Below are positions 44,965 through 53,356 of a stretch of DNA of 64,000 bases, piece by piece; positions within the stretch are counted from its first letter, which is position 1; each line of letters opens with the position of its first letter. The translations under genes and the position numbers were made by a program. Source of the DNA: Bact-08 sp964533215 (GTDB taxonomy: Bacteria; Bacteroidota; Bacteroidia; Bacteroidales; UBA932); the NCBI GenBank assembly GCA_964533215.1, contig CAZHLJ010000004.1, positions 192,222 through 256,221 of the forward strand, given 5' to 3'. The notes under the pieces are model-generated. The model worked only from the letters and a program-made list of their open reading frames with translations, ran no database searches and had not been told where the DNA came from.

Positions 44965-46929
44965 ATGAAAAAATATCTAATTCTATCTTTTTCATTTCTC
45001 ATATTGTGTTTTTCTCTTAGCGCACAAATAAAGGACCCGGTAAAATTCAAAACAACGTTTAGTTCCACACCTTCTGGAGACGGAGAGTTGGTTTTAACAG
45101 GTGTAGCAACCACGGGGTGGCACATATATTCCACAGACCTGCCTTCAAAAGGGCCGACATCTGCAGCTATTTCATTAGACTCATTGAAAGGTGCTGAGCT
45201 TATAGGCAAGCTTACACCCGGGTCGGGCGAGGTGGAGGAGTATGACAATGTATTTGACCTTAAGCTCCGCTTCTTTGAAAAACGGGCTACTTTTGTCCAG
45301 AAGATAAAGATAACTGAGCCTGAAAACTATATAATAAAAGGCTATCTTACATTCGGCGCCTGTAATAATGAAAATTGCCTTCCTCCTACTCAGGTGCCAT
45401 TTACCTTTATAGGCAAAGCCGTGAATCCGGCCGATGTCGGCATTATGCCGGATGCTAAGGGTTCTGGCACGACAGATCTGGAAAAGGCAGGTTTCGGGAA
45501 ATACTGGAAGCCGGTGATTGACGACCTATATATGAATGGCGAAGAATCCGTCACAACCGATCATACCTGGCTCTACATCTTTGCCATGGGGTTCCTTGGT
45601 GGGTTACTTGCTCTTCTGACCCCTTGCGTGTGGCCAATTATACCAATGACTGTCAGTTTTTTTCTGAAGCGGAACAGCACCCGGAAAAAAGGAATCCGTG
45701 AAGCTTGGATCTACGGAGTATCAATAGTAGTGATTTATCTGTCACTAGGGCTTGCAATAACATTCATTTTTGGCGCAAGCACTCTTAACGCATTAGCCAC
45801 CAATGCTTTTTTCAATTTATTGTTTTTCTTCCTTTTGATTCTTTTTGCTCTGTCATTCTTCGGCCTTTTCGAGATCACACTTCCCGCTCGCTGGAGTACC
45901 GCTGTAGACAGCAAAGCAGAGAGGAGTACCGGAATTCTGAGCATTTTCCTTATGGCATTCACTCTTTCCCTGGTTTCATTCTCCTGCACTGGACCTATAA
46001 TTGGATTTCTTTTGGTGGAGGTTTCAACAGTTGGAAACATATTAGGTCCTGCAATTGGGATGTTCGGTTTTGCACTCGCTTTAGCCTTGCCTTTTACCAT
46101 TTTTGCACTATTCCCATCATGGCTGAATTCTGCTCCTAAATCCGGAGGATGGATGACCTCCTTTAAAGTCATACTTGGCTTCATAGAGTTTGCTTTTGCC
46201 TTCAAATTCCTTTCGGTTGCAGACCTTGCTTACGGATGGGGTATTCTGGACAGAGAGGCGTTCCTGATGATATGGATACTGCTTGCCTTGTTATTAGGTC
46301 TATATCTTCTTGGCATTATCCGAATGAAGAACGAAGTCAAACGAACAAAAATTTCGGTGATACGCAAAATTATGGGTATCGTTTCATTCGTATTTGCCGC
46401 ATACATGATTCCCGGCTTGTGGGGAGCTCCATGCACCTTAGTCAGCGCATTTGCACCACCTATGTATACTCAGACATGGAACATTTACCATAATGACGTA
46501 CATGCAAAATTCGAAGATTACGACAAAGGGATGGAGTATGCCGCCACTGTAGGAAAACCTGTAATGCTGGATTTTACCGGTTATGGCTGTGTAAACTGCA
46601 GAAAAATGGAATCTGCCGTGTGGACCGATCCTAAAGTGAGCAAAATCATTAATGAGGATTACATTTTAATCGCTTTGTTTGTAGATAATAAGACACCATT
46701 GGATAAACAGATTTCAATCTACGAGAACGGAATTGAGAGAAAACTTCGTACATTAGGTGACAAATGGAGTTTTCTGCAAAGGATTAAGTTTGGGGCCAAC
46801 GCTCAGCCATTCTATGTACTTGTAGACAATAATGGTTATCTGCTGACAAAACCAAGAGCATACGACCAGAATGTTGATGCCTATATCAAATTCCTGCAGG
46901 ATGGGTTAGACAGTTATAATAAACCATAA
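44965..46929 (+). CDS. Thiol:disulfide interchange protein, DsbD type
   Basis: Carries reducing electrons from cytoplasmic thioredoxin across the inner membrane. It is 654 residues. After the signal peptide, an N-terminal DsbD-alpha-like domain (about 25-155) has a Cys pair in FGACNNENCLPP (C133, C138). The central membrane domain (about 203-490) has the two key Cys in LTPCVWPIIP (C221) and FSCTGPIIG (C341). The C-terminal thioredoxin-like domain has YGCVNCRKME (C542, C545). All three redox modules are thus complete. It lies between two TlpA lipoprotein genes, so it is the obvious electron source for both. Confidence 0.93.
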   Translation: MKKYLILSFSFLILCFSLSAQIKDPVKFKTTFSSTPSGDGELVLTGVATTGWHIYSTDLPSKGPTSAAISLDSLKGAELIGKLTPGSGEVEEYDNVFDLKLRFFEKRATFVQKIKITEPENYIIKGYLTFGACNNENCLPPTQVPFTFIGKAVNPADVGIMPDAKGSGTTDLEKAGFGKYWKPVIDDLYMNGEESVTTDHTWLYIFAMGFLGGLLALLTPCVWPIIPMTVSFFLKRNSTRKKGIREAWIYGVSIVVIYLSLGLAITFIFGASTLNALATNAFFNLLFFFLLILFALSFFGLFEITLPARWSTAVDSKAERSTGILSIFLMAFTLSLVSFSCTGPIIGFLLVEVSTVGNILGPAIGMFGFALALALPFTIFALFPSWLNSAPKSGGWMTSFKVILGFIEFAFAFKFLSVADLAYGWGILDREAFLMIWILLALLLGLYLLGIIRMKNEVKRTKISVIRKIMGIVSFVFAAYMIPGLWGAPCTLVSAFAPPMYTQTWNIYHNDVHAKFEDYDKGMEYAATVGKPVMLDFTGYGCVNCRKMESAVWTDPKVSKIINEDYILIALFVDNKTPLDKQISIYENGIERKLRTLGDKWSFLQRIKFGANAQPFYVLVDNNGYLLTKPRAYDQNVDAYIKFLQDGLDSYNKP

Positions 46930-46937
46930 TATATTTG

Positions 46938-48071
46938 ATGAAAAATCCGGTTTTGTGTTTATTCCTTCTTTCTCTCTTTGGATGTACATCCAGAGACAGT
47001 TTTGTATTGAAAGGCTATATTTCAAACAATAAAGCACCTGTAGATTCCGGCACAATCTACCTCTTTAACGGAGATATGTCCTATGCAGATACAACCAAAA
47101 TCATCAACGGAAAATTCACTTTTTCAGGAAAAGTAGCAACTCCAGATCTATACTACATAATGGTAGAAGGTTCTCGTGCTTTTGCACAGATATTTCTGGA
47201 AAACGACAGATTCAGCCTGGAAGCCTCCCTGGACCGTAACATGAAAGACATCAAGATAGAAGGTGGTGAAAATCAGGCGTTGTTTTCCAAAGAGGCTGAA
47301 AAGGAGATGGAAATCGGGGTGAAATACAAATTCGACGCACTGAATGCTGAATATCAAAATCCAGAAACTCCTCAAAAGAGGAAGGATGAGATTCTTGACA
47401 TCTTCAACAAAATTAAAGCTGAGGTAAAGGAATATCGATTCAAACTTATGGATGAATATCCTTCTTCCTATTTTACACTTAAGAATATCCTTGGAAGTGT
47501 TGACCAACTTTCATTTGAAGAGGCATCGAGACGGCTCGCCATTTTCCAGTCAGATCCCCGCTATACCGAAAATGAAGATGTAAAGGCAATTCTCAAAGCG
47601 ATAGAACAGATGAAGCTTATTCAGCCGGGAATGAAAGCCCCGGATTTTTCAATCCCTGACAGAGAAGGAAAAATCACTAAATTTTCCGATGTCTACAAAG
47701 CCAACACAATAACCCTGCTAGATTTCTGGGCAAGCTGGTGTGCACCTTGCAGGAAAGCACATCCCTACATAAAGGATATATATGCAAAATATCATAGCAA
47801 AGGACTGGAGATATTCGCTGTATCTTTCGACAGTTCTCGCGACAAGTGGATTGAGGCAATAGAAGAGGATGGATTGCCATGGCTGCACTTTTCCGACGTA
47901 AGACATTGGAATTCAGTTTCACGCGACCTTTATCTTGTCACCTATGTCCCACAGTATGTACTGGTAGACTCAAAAGGAATAATTCTAAAACGTAAGATAA
48001 GTGAGTCAGAGATAGCCCAGTACCTGGAATCAAATATCAAACTTGAACATCATACGAACTCCAGTCTTTGA
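46938..48071 (+). CDS. TlpA-family thioredoxin lipoprotein with DUF4369 domain (second copy)
   Basis: A 377-residue lipoprotein from ATG 46938, 8 bp after dsbD (lipobox LFGC, C16). The architecture repeats that of the first copy: DUF4369 beta domain (FVLKGYISNNKAPVDSGTIYL), helical middle, C-terminal thioredoxin domain with FWASWCAPCRKAHP (C268, C271) and cis-Pro in TYVPQYVLVDSKG. The CAPC motif differs from the CKPC of the first copy, so redox potential or partner may differ. Only short conserved motifs are shared, so the two are old paralogs rather than a recent duplication. Its 3' end overlaps the gene on the opposite strand by 42 bp. Confidence 0.9.
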   Translation: MKNPVLCLFLLSLFGCTSRDSFVLKGYISNNKAPVDSGTIYLFNGDMSYADTTKIINGKFTFSGKVATPDLYYIMVEGSRAFAQIFLENDRFSLEASLDRNMKDIKIEGGENQALFSKEAEKEMEIGVKYKFDALNAEYQNPETPQKRKDEILDIFNKIKAEVKEYRFKLMDEYPSSYFTLKNILGSVDQLSFEEASRRLAIFQSDPRYTENEDVKAILKAIEQMKLIQPGMKAPDFSIPDREGKITKFSDVYKANTITLLDFWASWCAPCRKAHPYIKDIYAKYHSKGLEIFAVSFDSSRDKWIEAIEEDGLPWLHFSDVRHWNSVSRDLYLVTYVPQYVLVDSKGIILKRKISESEIAQYLESNIKLEHHTNSSL

Positions 48072-50555
48072 CACATTGGGGTGATCCAGATAGGTAAGCC
48101 TTTGGACAAAGTCAATCCTGATAAACCTGAATATATTTGAAATTCCAAAACCTACCTCAACATAAGGCTTGCCTCCAAGGGCAAATGTAGTTGGGTTTCC
48201 GTATTTGTCAACAGGAAACTTCATCAGGTCTGAATTGAAGTCAGGATTATTCGATTTGCTCAGACCACCATACAAAACCTTACATGTAACGATTTCCCTC
48301 AGGCTAAGTTTTTTTATCAGCGGAAGCTTGTTGAATATAAATCCATTAAAACAGTGGTCTACGTTAAGTGAAGTGTATTGGTCACTGACGAACTCAAGGA
48401 AATTCATCAAGTTATATGCTATAGACTGATAATAATATGTCTGATTGGCATTGTGTATAGTCAGCAGAGGGTAGGGAACCTCTCCTAAAAGCTTTCCTGC
48501 TTCCCAGGTAACCGCAGTATAACCAATCAGCGCAGGGAAGAATTTCTTGGAGATGCTTAATTTGAAGGAACTGTAGTTATAGTCGTTGCCAATCAGCTTG
48601 GATCCATTTGTAAATTTAAATTGCAACACCGGATATTTGCTGGTTACAGGATCTCTGAACATTTTCCCTTGATAGAATTTTTCATGCGGGGCATAACGTA
48701 AGTTCAGGCTGACCTCCGAAATGTCAATAGGACTGAATTTCAGTGAGCCTCCCGGTGACTGACGCGTATAATTGTAGCCAAGTGCATAGGAGAAATGATT
48801 TTCGAATTCATTCAGATATTCAGCCTTGAAGGTCCTGTTATAAAAAAGCTTGTCATCCACACCCCTTTTGACAGACATCAAAGCATTGCCCTCCTGCACA
48901 AAATAGAGCTCCTGACCTGGGATTTTAGTATCCTGCTGATAGTTCAGCTTAAGGCTTTTTACCGGGAAATCGTATACTGTCTTATCTGTGAATGAATAGC
49001 TTGCCCCAATGTTGTACTTATATTTCTTATCTTTAAATCCGTATGCCAGGTAGCCATCGAAAATTAATTTCTTGTTTAGCTTTGGAGTAGTACGCCCACC
49101 AAATTTTATCCTTGTACCCTCTATCTGATTATAACTATAGAATGTGGCGATAGGACCTATTTCAAAAGGTCCGAAGTCGTGAAAACCCGCAATTGCAATT
49201 CTAAAGGCATCCATTGTACGTTTGAAAGCCGGCACCTGTTGCAGACTATCCATTGTGCTGTATATTCCCTGCTCGGATTGTGTAAGCTGGACAAATCTGT
49301 TTTCCTCCCAATAGGCATCAGACTTCTGAACCTCATCAAGCTTTGGGGAAGATGAGCTAAAGAGATTATCGTTTATCTCTTTATTTATCTCATAATTTTT
49401 GTATGTTACACTCCTTTGCCCGAAAATCCCCAGACCATTCTGGTTGAATCCAAAGTCAACAGAAAACTCGTCGTTGGTAAGTACCCAGCCTTGCTGAAGA
49501 GTGTTTTCAAACTCCTGGGCTATCTTTACGTCCTTCACCCAGTTAAGATTGATATTCTTATTTACACCCATGTCAATTTTTCTTAATGCATAAGAGCCAT
49601 CAAGCGTTATGAACATATATCCTTGGAAAAGCATGTCAGTCTTGTTTCTTGGAGTAAAAAACAGCCTGGCACACTTAATATCAGCTATATCAACAGTATC
49701 GACTATGTAATATCTGTAAAAGATAGGAGCAGACTTTGCTATCGGACTTAAAAACTGGTTTGTGAGAAAGATTACGTTGTTGTCGTAAATATTTATATTC
49801 TGATAGAGATACCTTAAATAGGCAGTGATGCCCTCATTACTAAGATAGCCTTTGAAATCCACCATTTTGTCTGCCAGAATTATCTCTTTTGATGCTTTTG
49901 GTGATTTCCTGTAGTAACAGTCCGAGATTGTCTCCTTGATATAGAGTGGAAGCACCTCTTTACCTGGCTGTTTTGTTGTATCTATGTTATCAAATACAAA
50001 CCTGAACTTTTTAAGAGCCTTGCTCTTTTTGACAGATTCAGAGATATTGCTTATAGCAAACTGCACCTTATCGTATTTCCCATACTTAAGGAAATCGAAA
50101 TTTTCATTCCTGTTGTTATCCTTGTTGGCAATAACGCTGTCTATCAATGATACGGCTGGATTGTTCTTGTTTCTGTATCTTACTTTCCGTGCTTTTACCA
50201 CCACTTCGTCAAGTTCTGTAAGGGAAGATGTAAGGCTTACTTTGATTAAATCTGTAGAACCATTGAATATCTTAACAATCTCTGTTTCATAGCCCACACG
50301 GGATACTCTCAGACTTGGGTTTGGGATATTTGTAGATAATAAAAAGTTCCCTTCCGAATCAGTTGTCGTCCCTTCTGTAACTCCGTTTGTCGTACTCTCA
50401 ACTACAACAGCAGCAGCCGGAATAGGACTATTTGTCTGACCATCAACTACAATTCCTTTTAAAACAGTTTTTTTTACCTGCTGCCCATTTACATGAGAGA
50501 TGCCTATAAAAAGGCAAATAAGCACAAGCAAGCATTCTCTGGTTTTAGTAATCAT
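48030..50555 (-). CDS. DUF5686-type outer-membrane protein with carboxypeptidase-like N-terminal domain
   Basis: An 841-residue predicted outer-membrane protein from ATG 50555 (the longer frame adds 21 residues before the signal peptide LLVLICLFIGISHVNGQQ). An N-terminal carboxypeptidase-D-like domain (about 30-110, LKGIVVDGQTNSPIPAAAVVV) and the LDEVVVKARKVRYRNKNNPAV segment resemble TonB-dependent proteins. No plug domain follows. Instead there is a DUF5686 region (YRKSPKASKEIILADKMVDF, FTPRNKTDMLFQGYMFI, LRKIDMGVNKNINLNWVKD) and a C-terminal barrel ending in MMFKFDI. The function is unknown. It converges on the second tlpA gene with a 42-bp overlap. Confidence 0.88.
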   Translation of the reverse strand: MITKTRECLLVLICLFIGISHVNGQQVKKTVLKGIVVDGQTNSPIPAAAVVVESTTNGVTEGTTTDSEGNFLLSTNIPNPSLRVSRVGYETEIVKIFNGSTDLIKVSLTSSLTELDEVVVKARKVRYRNKNNPAVSLIDSVIANKDNNRNENFDFLKYGKYDKVQFAISNISESVKKSKALKKFRFVFDNIDTTKQPGKEVLPLYIKETISDCYYRKSPKASKEIILADKMVDFKGYLSNEGITAYLRYLYQNINIYDNNVIFLTNQFLSPIAKSAPIFYRYYIVDTVDIADIKCARLFFTPRNKTDMLFQGYMFITLDGSYALRKIDMGVNKNINLNWVKDVKIAQEFENTLQQGWVLTNDEFSVDFGFNQNGLGIFGQRSVTYKNYEINKEINDNLFSSSSPKLDEVQKSDAYWEENRFVQLTQSEQGIYSTMDSLQQVPAFKRTMDAFRIAIAGFHDFGPFEIGPIATFYSYNQIEGTRIKFGGRTTPKLNKKLIFDGYLAYGFKDKKYKYNIGASYSFTDKTVYDFPVKSLKLNYQQDTKIPGQELYFVQEGNALMSVKRGVDDKLFYNRTFKAEYLNEFENHFSYALGYNYTRQSPGGSLKFSPIDISEVSLNLRYAPHEKFYQGKMFRDPVTSKYPVLQFKFTNGSKLIGNDYNYSSFKLSISKKFFPALIGYTAVTWEAGKLLGEVPYPLLTIHNANQTYYYQSIAYNLMNFLEFVSDQYTSLNVDHCFNGFIFNKLPLIKKLSLREIVTCKVLYGGLSKSNNPDFNSDLMKFPVDKYGNPTTFALGGKPYVEVGFGISNIFRFIRIDFVQRLTYLDHPNVSKTGVRMMFKFDI

Positions 50556-50633
50556 AATTCTTAACCCGCAAATTTTAGTGAGGTAATTCAATGTTGCAAT
50601 AACTGTTCCATCCAACATTATGTCAGGTTCTTT

Positions 50634-50679
50634 TGCAAAAAATACTGAGACCTGTCAAAATTGCTTCTGACAGGTCTCA
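50634..50679 (-). terminator. Rho-independent terminator of the M28 peptidase/DUF6263 pair
   Basis: TGAGACCTGTCA and TGACAGGTCTCA form a 12-bp perfect stem (50668-50679 with 50646-50657) with a 10-nt loop, followed on the minus strand by TATTTTTTG. It lies 33 bp after the stop at 50712. Confidence 0.85.
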
Positions 50680-50711
50680 ATATTTAATTTTTCTGCTAAG
50701 TTATGCCTTAT

Positions 50712-51560
50712 CTAAATGGCTTCGGTTTTAGCCACTACCTTTACACTCTGTGTCATTGGAATAGTCATGTTCTGTTGTCCTGTCACAGAAATCGTAGTAT
50801 TCATCTCAGTAACGCCATCATTATAAACCACTATGGAGAGAGCCGGATCGAAATAAAAGAAGCCTTTGGTAACGCCTGATCCTTCCATAACCAAATCCAT
50901 TCCCATCTGATTTCCCTTACCGGCTATGTCAAGAGTTCCTGTATAGGAAATTCTGTAAAGCTCCTTACCATCTTTCTGTTCCTTGCCTACAAAAGTATAT
51001 TTTGTATCAGTTGCTGTTGTCATGAAAGTGATAGGATTGGCACCTCCTTCAGGAGAAGAGATGGTGTCAACCTGTTTATCCTGCCATATTTCGCCGGATT
51101 TTACAATCCTTTTTGGCAGTTGTGTCAGTTTTATGTAATTTTTTACAGTGGATGCATCCTTTCCTTCACTGTCAATCAGTTTTTCAGATATAGATTTGCC
51201 ATCCGGGGAGAATACAACAGAGATATTATTATTCTTAAAATCCTCTTTCTTTACCATTGGCTCCCCACCGGTAGGCACAGTCACAGACGAAGAACCTTGC
51301 ACGGAAATCAAAGATGTGGCATTTCCCTGGTTGTCAACCTTGATAAACTTTAAATCCGACGATAGAGAGACATCTGCAAGTACCTTCATCTCCTGTCCCA
51401 TCATAGACTGGACGGTAGAAGTGGTAACTGTTGTAGTTGTGCGGAATGTCTTACCTTCCTTGAAATTATACTTGAGCATTGCAGACTCCTGGCCATAGAG
51501 GGCTGCGCAGAAAATAGATAATGTTAAAAATATGGACATTGTGGAAAATAACTTTTTCAT
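50712..51560 (-). CDS. Secreted protein of unknown function, DUF6263-like
   Basis: A 282-residue exported protein (signal peptide ends near AALYGQE). The mature chain is almost all beta strand, with many Thr/Val/Ser pairs: YNFKEGKTFRTTTTVTTST, SLSSDLKFIKVDNQGNATSL, DLVMEGSGVTKGFFYFDP, and a C-terminal MNTTISVTGQQNMTIPM. This looks like the DUF6263 group of Bacteroidota proteins; I am not certain of the family. It follows the M28 peptidase gene by 24 bp and shares its terminator, so the two are probably one operon. Confidence 0.75.
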   Translation of the reverse strand: MKKLFSTMSIFLTLSIFCAALYGQESAMLKYNFKEGKTFRTTTTVTTSTVQSMMGQEMKVLADVSLSSDLKFIKVDNQGNATSLISVQGSSSVTVPTGGEPMVKKEDFKNNNISVVFSPDGKSISEKLIDSEGKDASTVKNYIKLTQLPKRIVKSGEIWQDKQVDTISSPEGGANPITFMTTATDTKYTFVGKEQKDGKELYRISYTGTLDIAGKGNQMGMDLVMEGSGVTKGFFYFDPALSIVVYNDGVTEMNTTISVTGQQNMTIPMTQSVKVVAKTEAI

Positions 51561-51584
51561 AGTAATCTTATATTAAATTATTGA

Positions 51585-53156
51585 TTATTTGCTTATTATC
51601 TTATATCGTTTATCCTCGTTTGCCATAATCCTGACAGTCCTGTATACCAGACGAGTTATCCTTGCTGCCTTATTATGGTCTATTCTGTCTGGATTGTCCA
51701 GAACAGTATGATAATCTTTGTGAAGTCCTGCGAAAACATCCACGGAAGAGATTCCCTTTATGAAAAAGCTATGGTGGTCACTACTCCCGGAAAATTCATC
51801 CCCTGTCGGTATATATTTCAATCCTATCTTCTCATTCTCCTTTAACATTATTGCCGCTATATCAGGGTTTACATCAGCCCCCTCAATCTGGAGAGTATCT
51901 TTTCCATTCCGGCTTATCATATCCAGGTTTAGCATTGCTACCGTCTTATCCAGAGGCAAAAGCGGATGACTGCAATAATATGAAGATCCTACTAGTCCCA
52001 TCTCCTCACCAGCAAAGAGAATGAAAAGAATACTACGGCGTGGGGCTTTCCTTTGGACTGACAGGGCTTTGGCAACGGTCATCACTCCGGCAGTACCAGA
52101 GGCGTTGTCATCTGCTCCGTTATAGATATAATCTTCGCCCTCTCTATGTGTCCTATTCACACCTACATGGTCATAGTGTCCGCCTATGACTATAATTTCG
52201 TCTCTTAACCTGCTGTCGGATCCTCTGATGTAACCAACCACATTACTTGCATAGGTGCGGTTTATAATAAGCTTTACGGACAAATGGCAGTTGCTTTCTT
52301 TTATTGCAAATGAGTTTGGTTTCAAAGTATGGTCAATAGACTCCTGAATTGTTTTAAGTGAGTCTACACTTCCAAAAAGATGATCTATTACACCCTCTCC
52401 TACCTGAACGACAGTAAGGGCACTGCTGTCCCTTTCATCCAGAACAAAAGGAAGATTATCCTTATCCTGAGAGAAAAATTTAGAAAGACTAGGCCAGGAA
52501 TAACCTTGAGGTTTTAACATCATATGGTTCAGCGGGTCTGTCATTAGAAGCACTCCAACAGCTCCGTGTATCTTTGCATTTTTTACTTTGTTTGTAAGAA
52601 GAGAGTGTCTTGTCTCTTTGACCCCTTGAAAAACGGATGCCGAGTCATTCTCTCCGGGCTCATGCTTGAGAACCAGAACAATTTTACCTTTAACATCCAC
52701 TCCGGCATAGTCATCATAGTTATATTCAGGAGCCGTAATACCATAACCCACAAATACTATATCTGCATTTACTGGTCTGCCGGGATTCATATCATCAGAG
52801 ACTCCAAATGGGATATAATCTGTCTTTAGCTGAAAATCACGTCCGCCTATCTTTAATAGAGTATTCTTAATGTCCAGGTTTTGCGTGCAAAAGGCAATTG
52901 GCTGAAAGTAACTCCCCGCTACTTTCTGCAGGCCATATTTTTCGAAATGAGCCGCTATGTACTCTGCAGCCATATCCAACTCCTTGCTTGGTGTCTTTCT
53001 GCCTTTGAGAGAATCTGACGCCAGGAAATCCACATACTCCTTAATGGTCTGTGGTGTAATTTGTTTTTCGCCCCTGTCTGGCCTCTGAGAATATATAGTC
53101 TCGGAGGTGTAAATAAATAGCAGGAAAACAATAGCTATTTTGAATATATTTTTCAT
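51585..53156 (-). CDS. Secreted M28-family zinc aminopeptidase with PA-domain insert
   Basis: A 523-residue exported metallopeptidase (signal peptide ends in ETIYSQ). A protease-associated domain (about 120-265, VGYGITAPEYNYDDYAGVDVKGK) is inserted before the M28 catalytic domain. The zinc ligands and base are visible in IGGHYDHVG (H), NGADDNASG (D), FAGEEMGLVG (catalytic E, ligand E), LNLDMISR (D) and SSDHHSFF (H). It would release N-terminal amino acids from peptides outside the cytoplasm, which would complement peptide uptake by SusC/SusD systems. It is first of a two-gene minus-strand operon. Its promoter is not clear; TACATTTA at 53187-53180 is one base from consensus. Confidence 0.93.
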   Translation of the reverse strand: MKNIFKIAIVFLLFIYTSETIYSQRPDRGEKQITPQTIKEYVDFLASDSLKGRKTPSKELDMAAEYIAAHFEKYGLQKVAGSYFQPIAFCTQNLDIKNTLLKIGGRDFQLKTDYIPFGVSDDMNPGRPVNADIVFVGYGITAPEYNYDDYAGVDVKGKIVLVLKHEPGENDSASVFQGVKETRHSLLTNKVKNAKIHGAVGVLLMTDPLNHMMLKPQGYSWPSLSKFFSQDKDNLPFVLDERDSSALTVVQVGEGVIDHLFGSVDSLKTIQESIDHTLKPNSFAIKESNCHLSVKLIINRTYASNVVGYIRGSDSRLRDEIIVIGGHYDHVGVNRTHREGEDYIYNGADDNASGTAGVMTVAKALSVQRKAPRRSILFILFAGEEMGLVGSSYYCSHPLLPLDKTVAMLNLDMISRNGKDTLQIEGADVNPDIAAIMLKENEKIGLKYIPTGDEFSGSSDHHSFFIKGISSVDVFAGLHKDYHTVLDNPDRIDHNKAARITRLVYRTVRIMANEDKRYKIISK

Positions 53157-53203
53157 ATAATGAGTTACTTAAAGCGTGGTAAATGTAGGTATTTGTTTTT
53201 ATC

Positions 53204-53310
53204 TGTCCAAGTCATTCGTAGCATCAATCAGATAATCAGCAATTTAATCGTTATTGGCTATTTGCATTAATATGCTGAATTACTGTCAGTTGCCCCGAAC
53301 GACTTGGACA
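53204..53310. repeat. 107-bp symmetric imperfect palindrome between divergent genes
   Basis: The outer arms are TGTCCAAGTCATTCG (53204-53218) and CGAACGACTTGGACA (53296-53310), complementary at 14 of 15 positions. Inner arms TCAGCAATTTAAT (53236-53248) and ATTAATATGCTGA (53266-53278) pair at 11 of 13. The two weakly pairing segments between them are both 17 bp, and the centre is 17 bp, so the figure is exactly symmetric. It fills the space between the M28 peptidase and MscS genes. It could be a miniature transposable element, a large RNA or DNA hairpin, or a double operator. No clear target-site duplication flanks it. Confidence 0.65.
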
Positions 53311-53356
53311 AATCGTGTGTTTTCCTTAACTTCGTACTTTAATATGGAATACAACC

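Noticed and set aside
46930..46937. TATATTTG immediately before the second tlpA gene as a promoter
   Set aside because: It is one base (46938) from the ATG and only a few bases after the dsbD stop; transcription starting there would begin inside the coding region. Treated as chance within an operon.
43683..48071. Recent tandem duplication giving the two TlpA genes
   Set aside because: Apart from the thioredoxin core and domain order the two proteins differ clearly, including the CxxC interior (KP versus AP).
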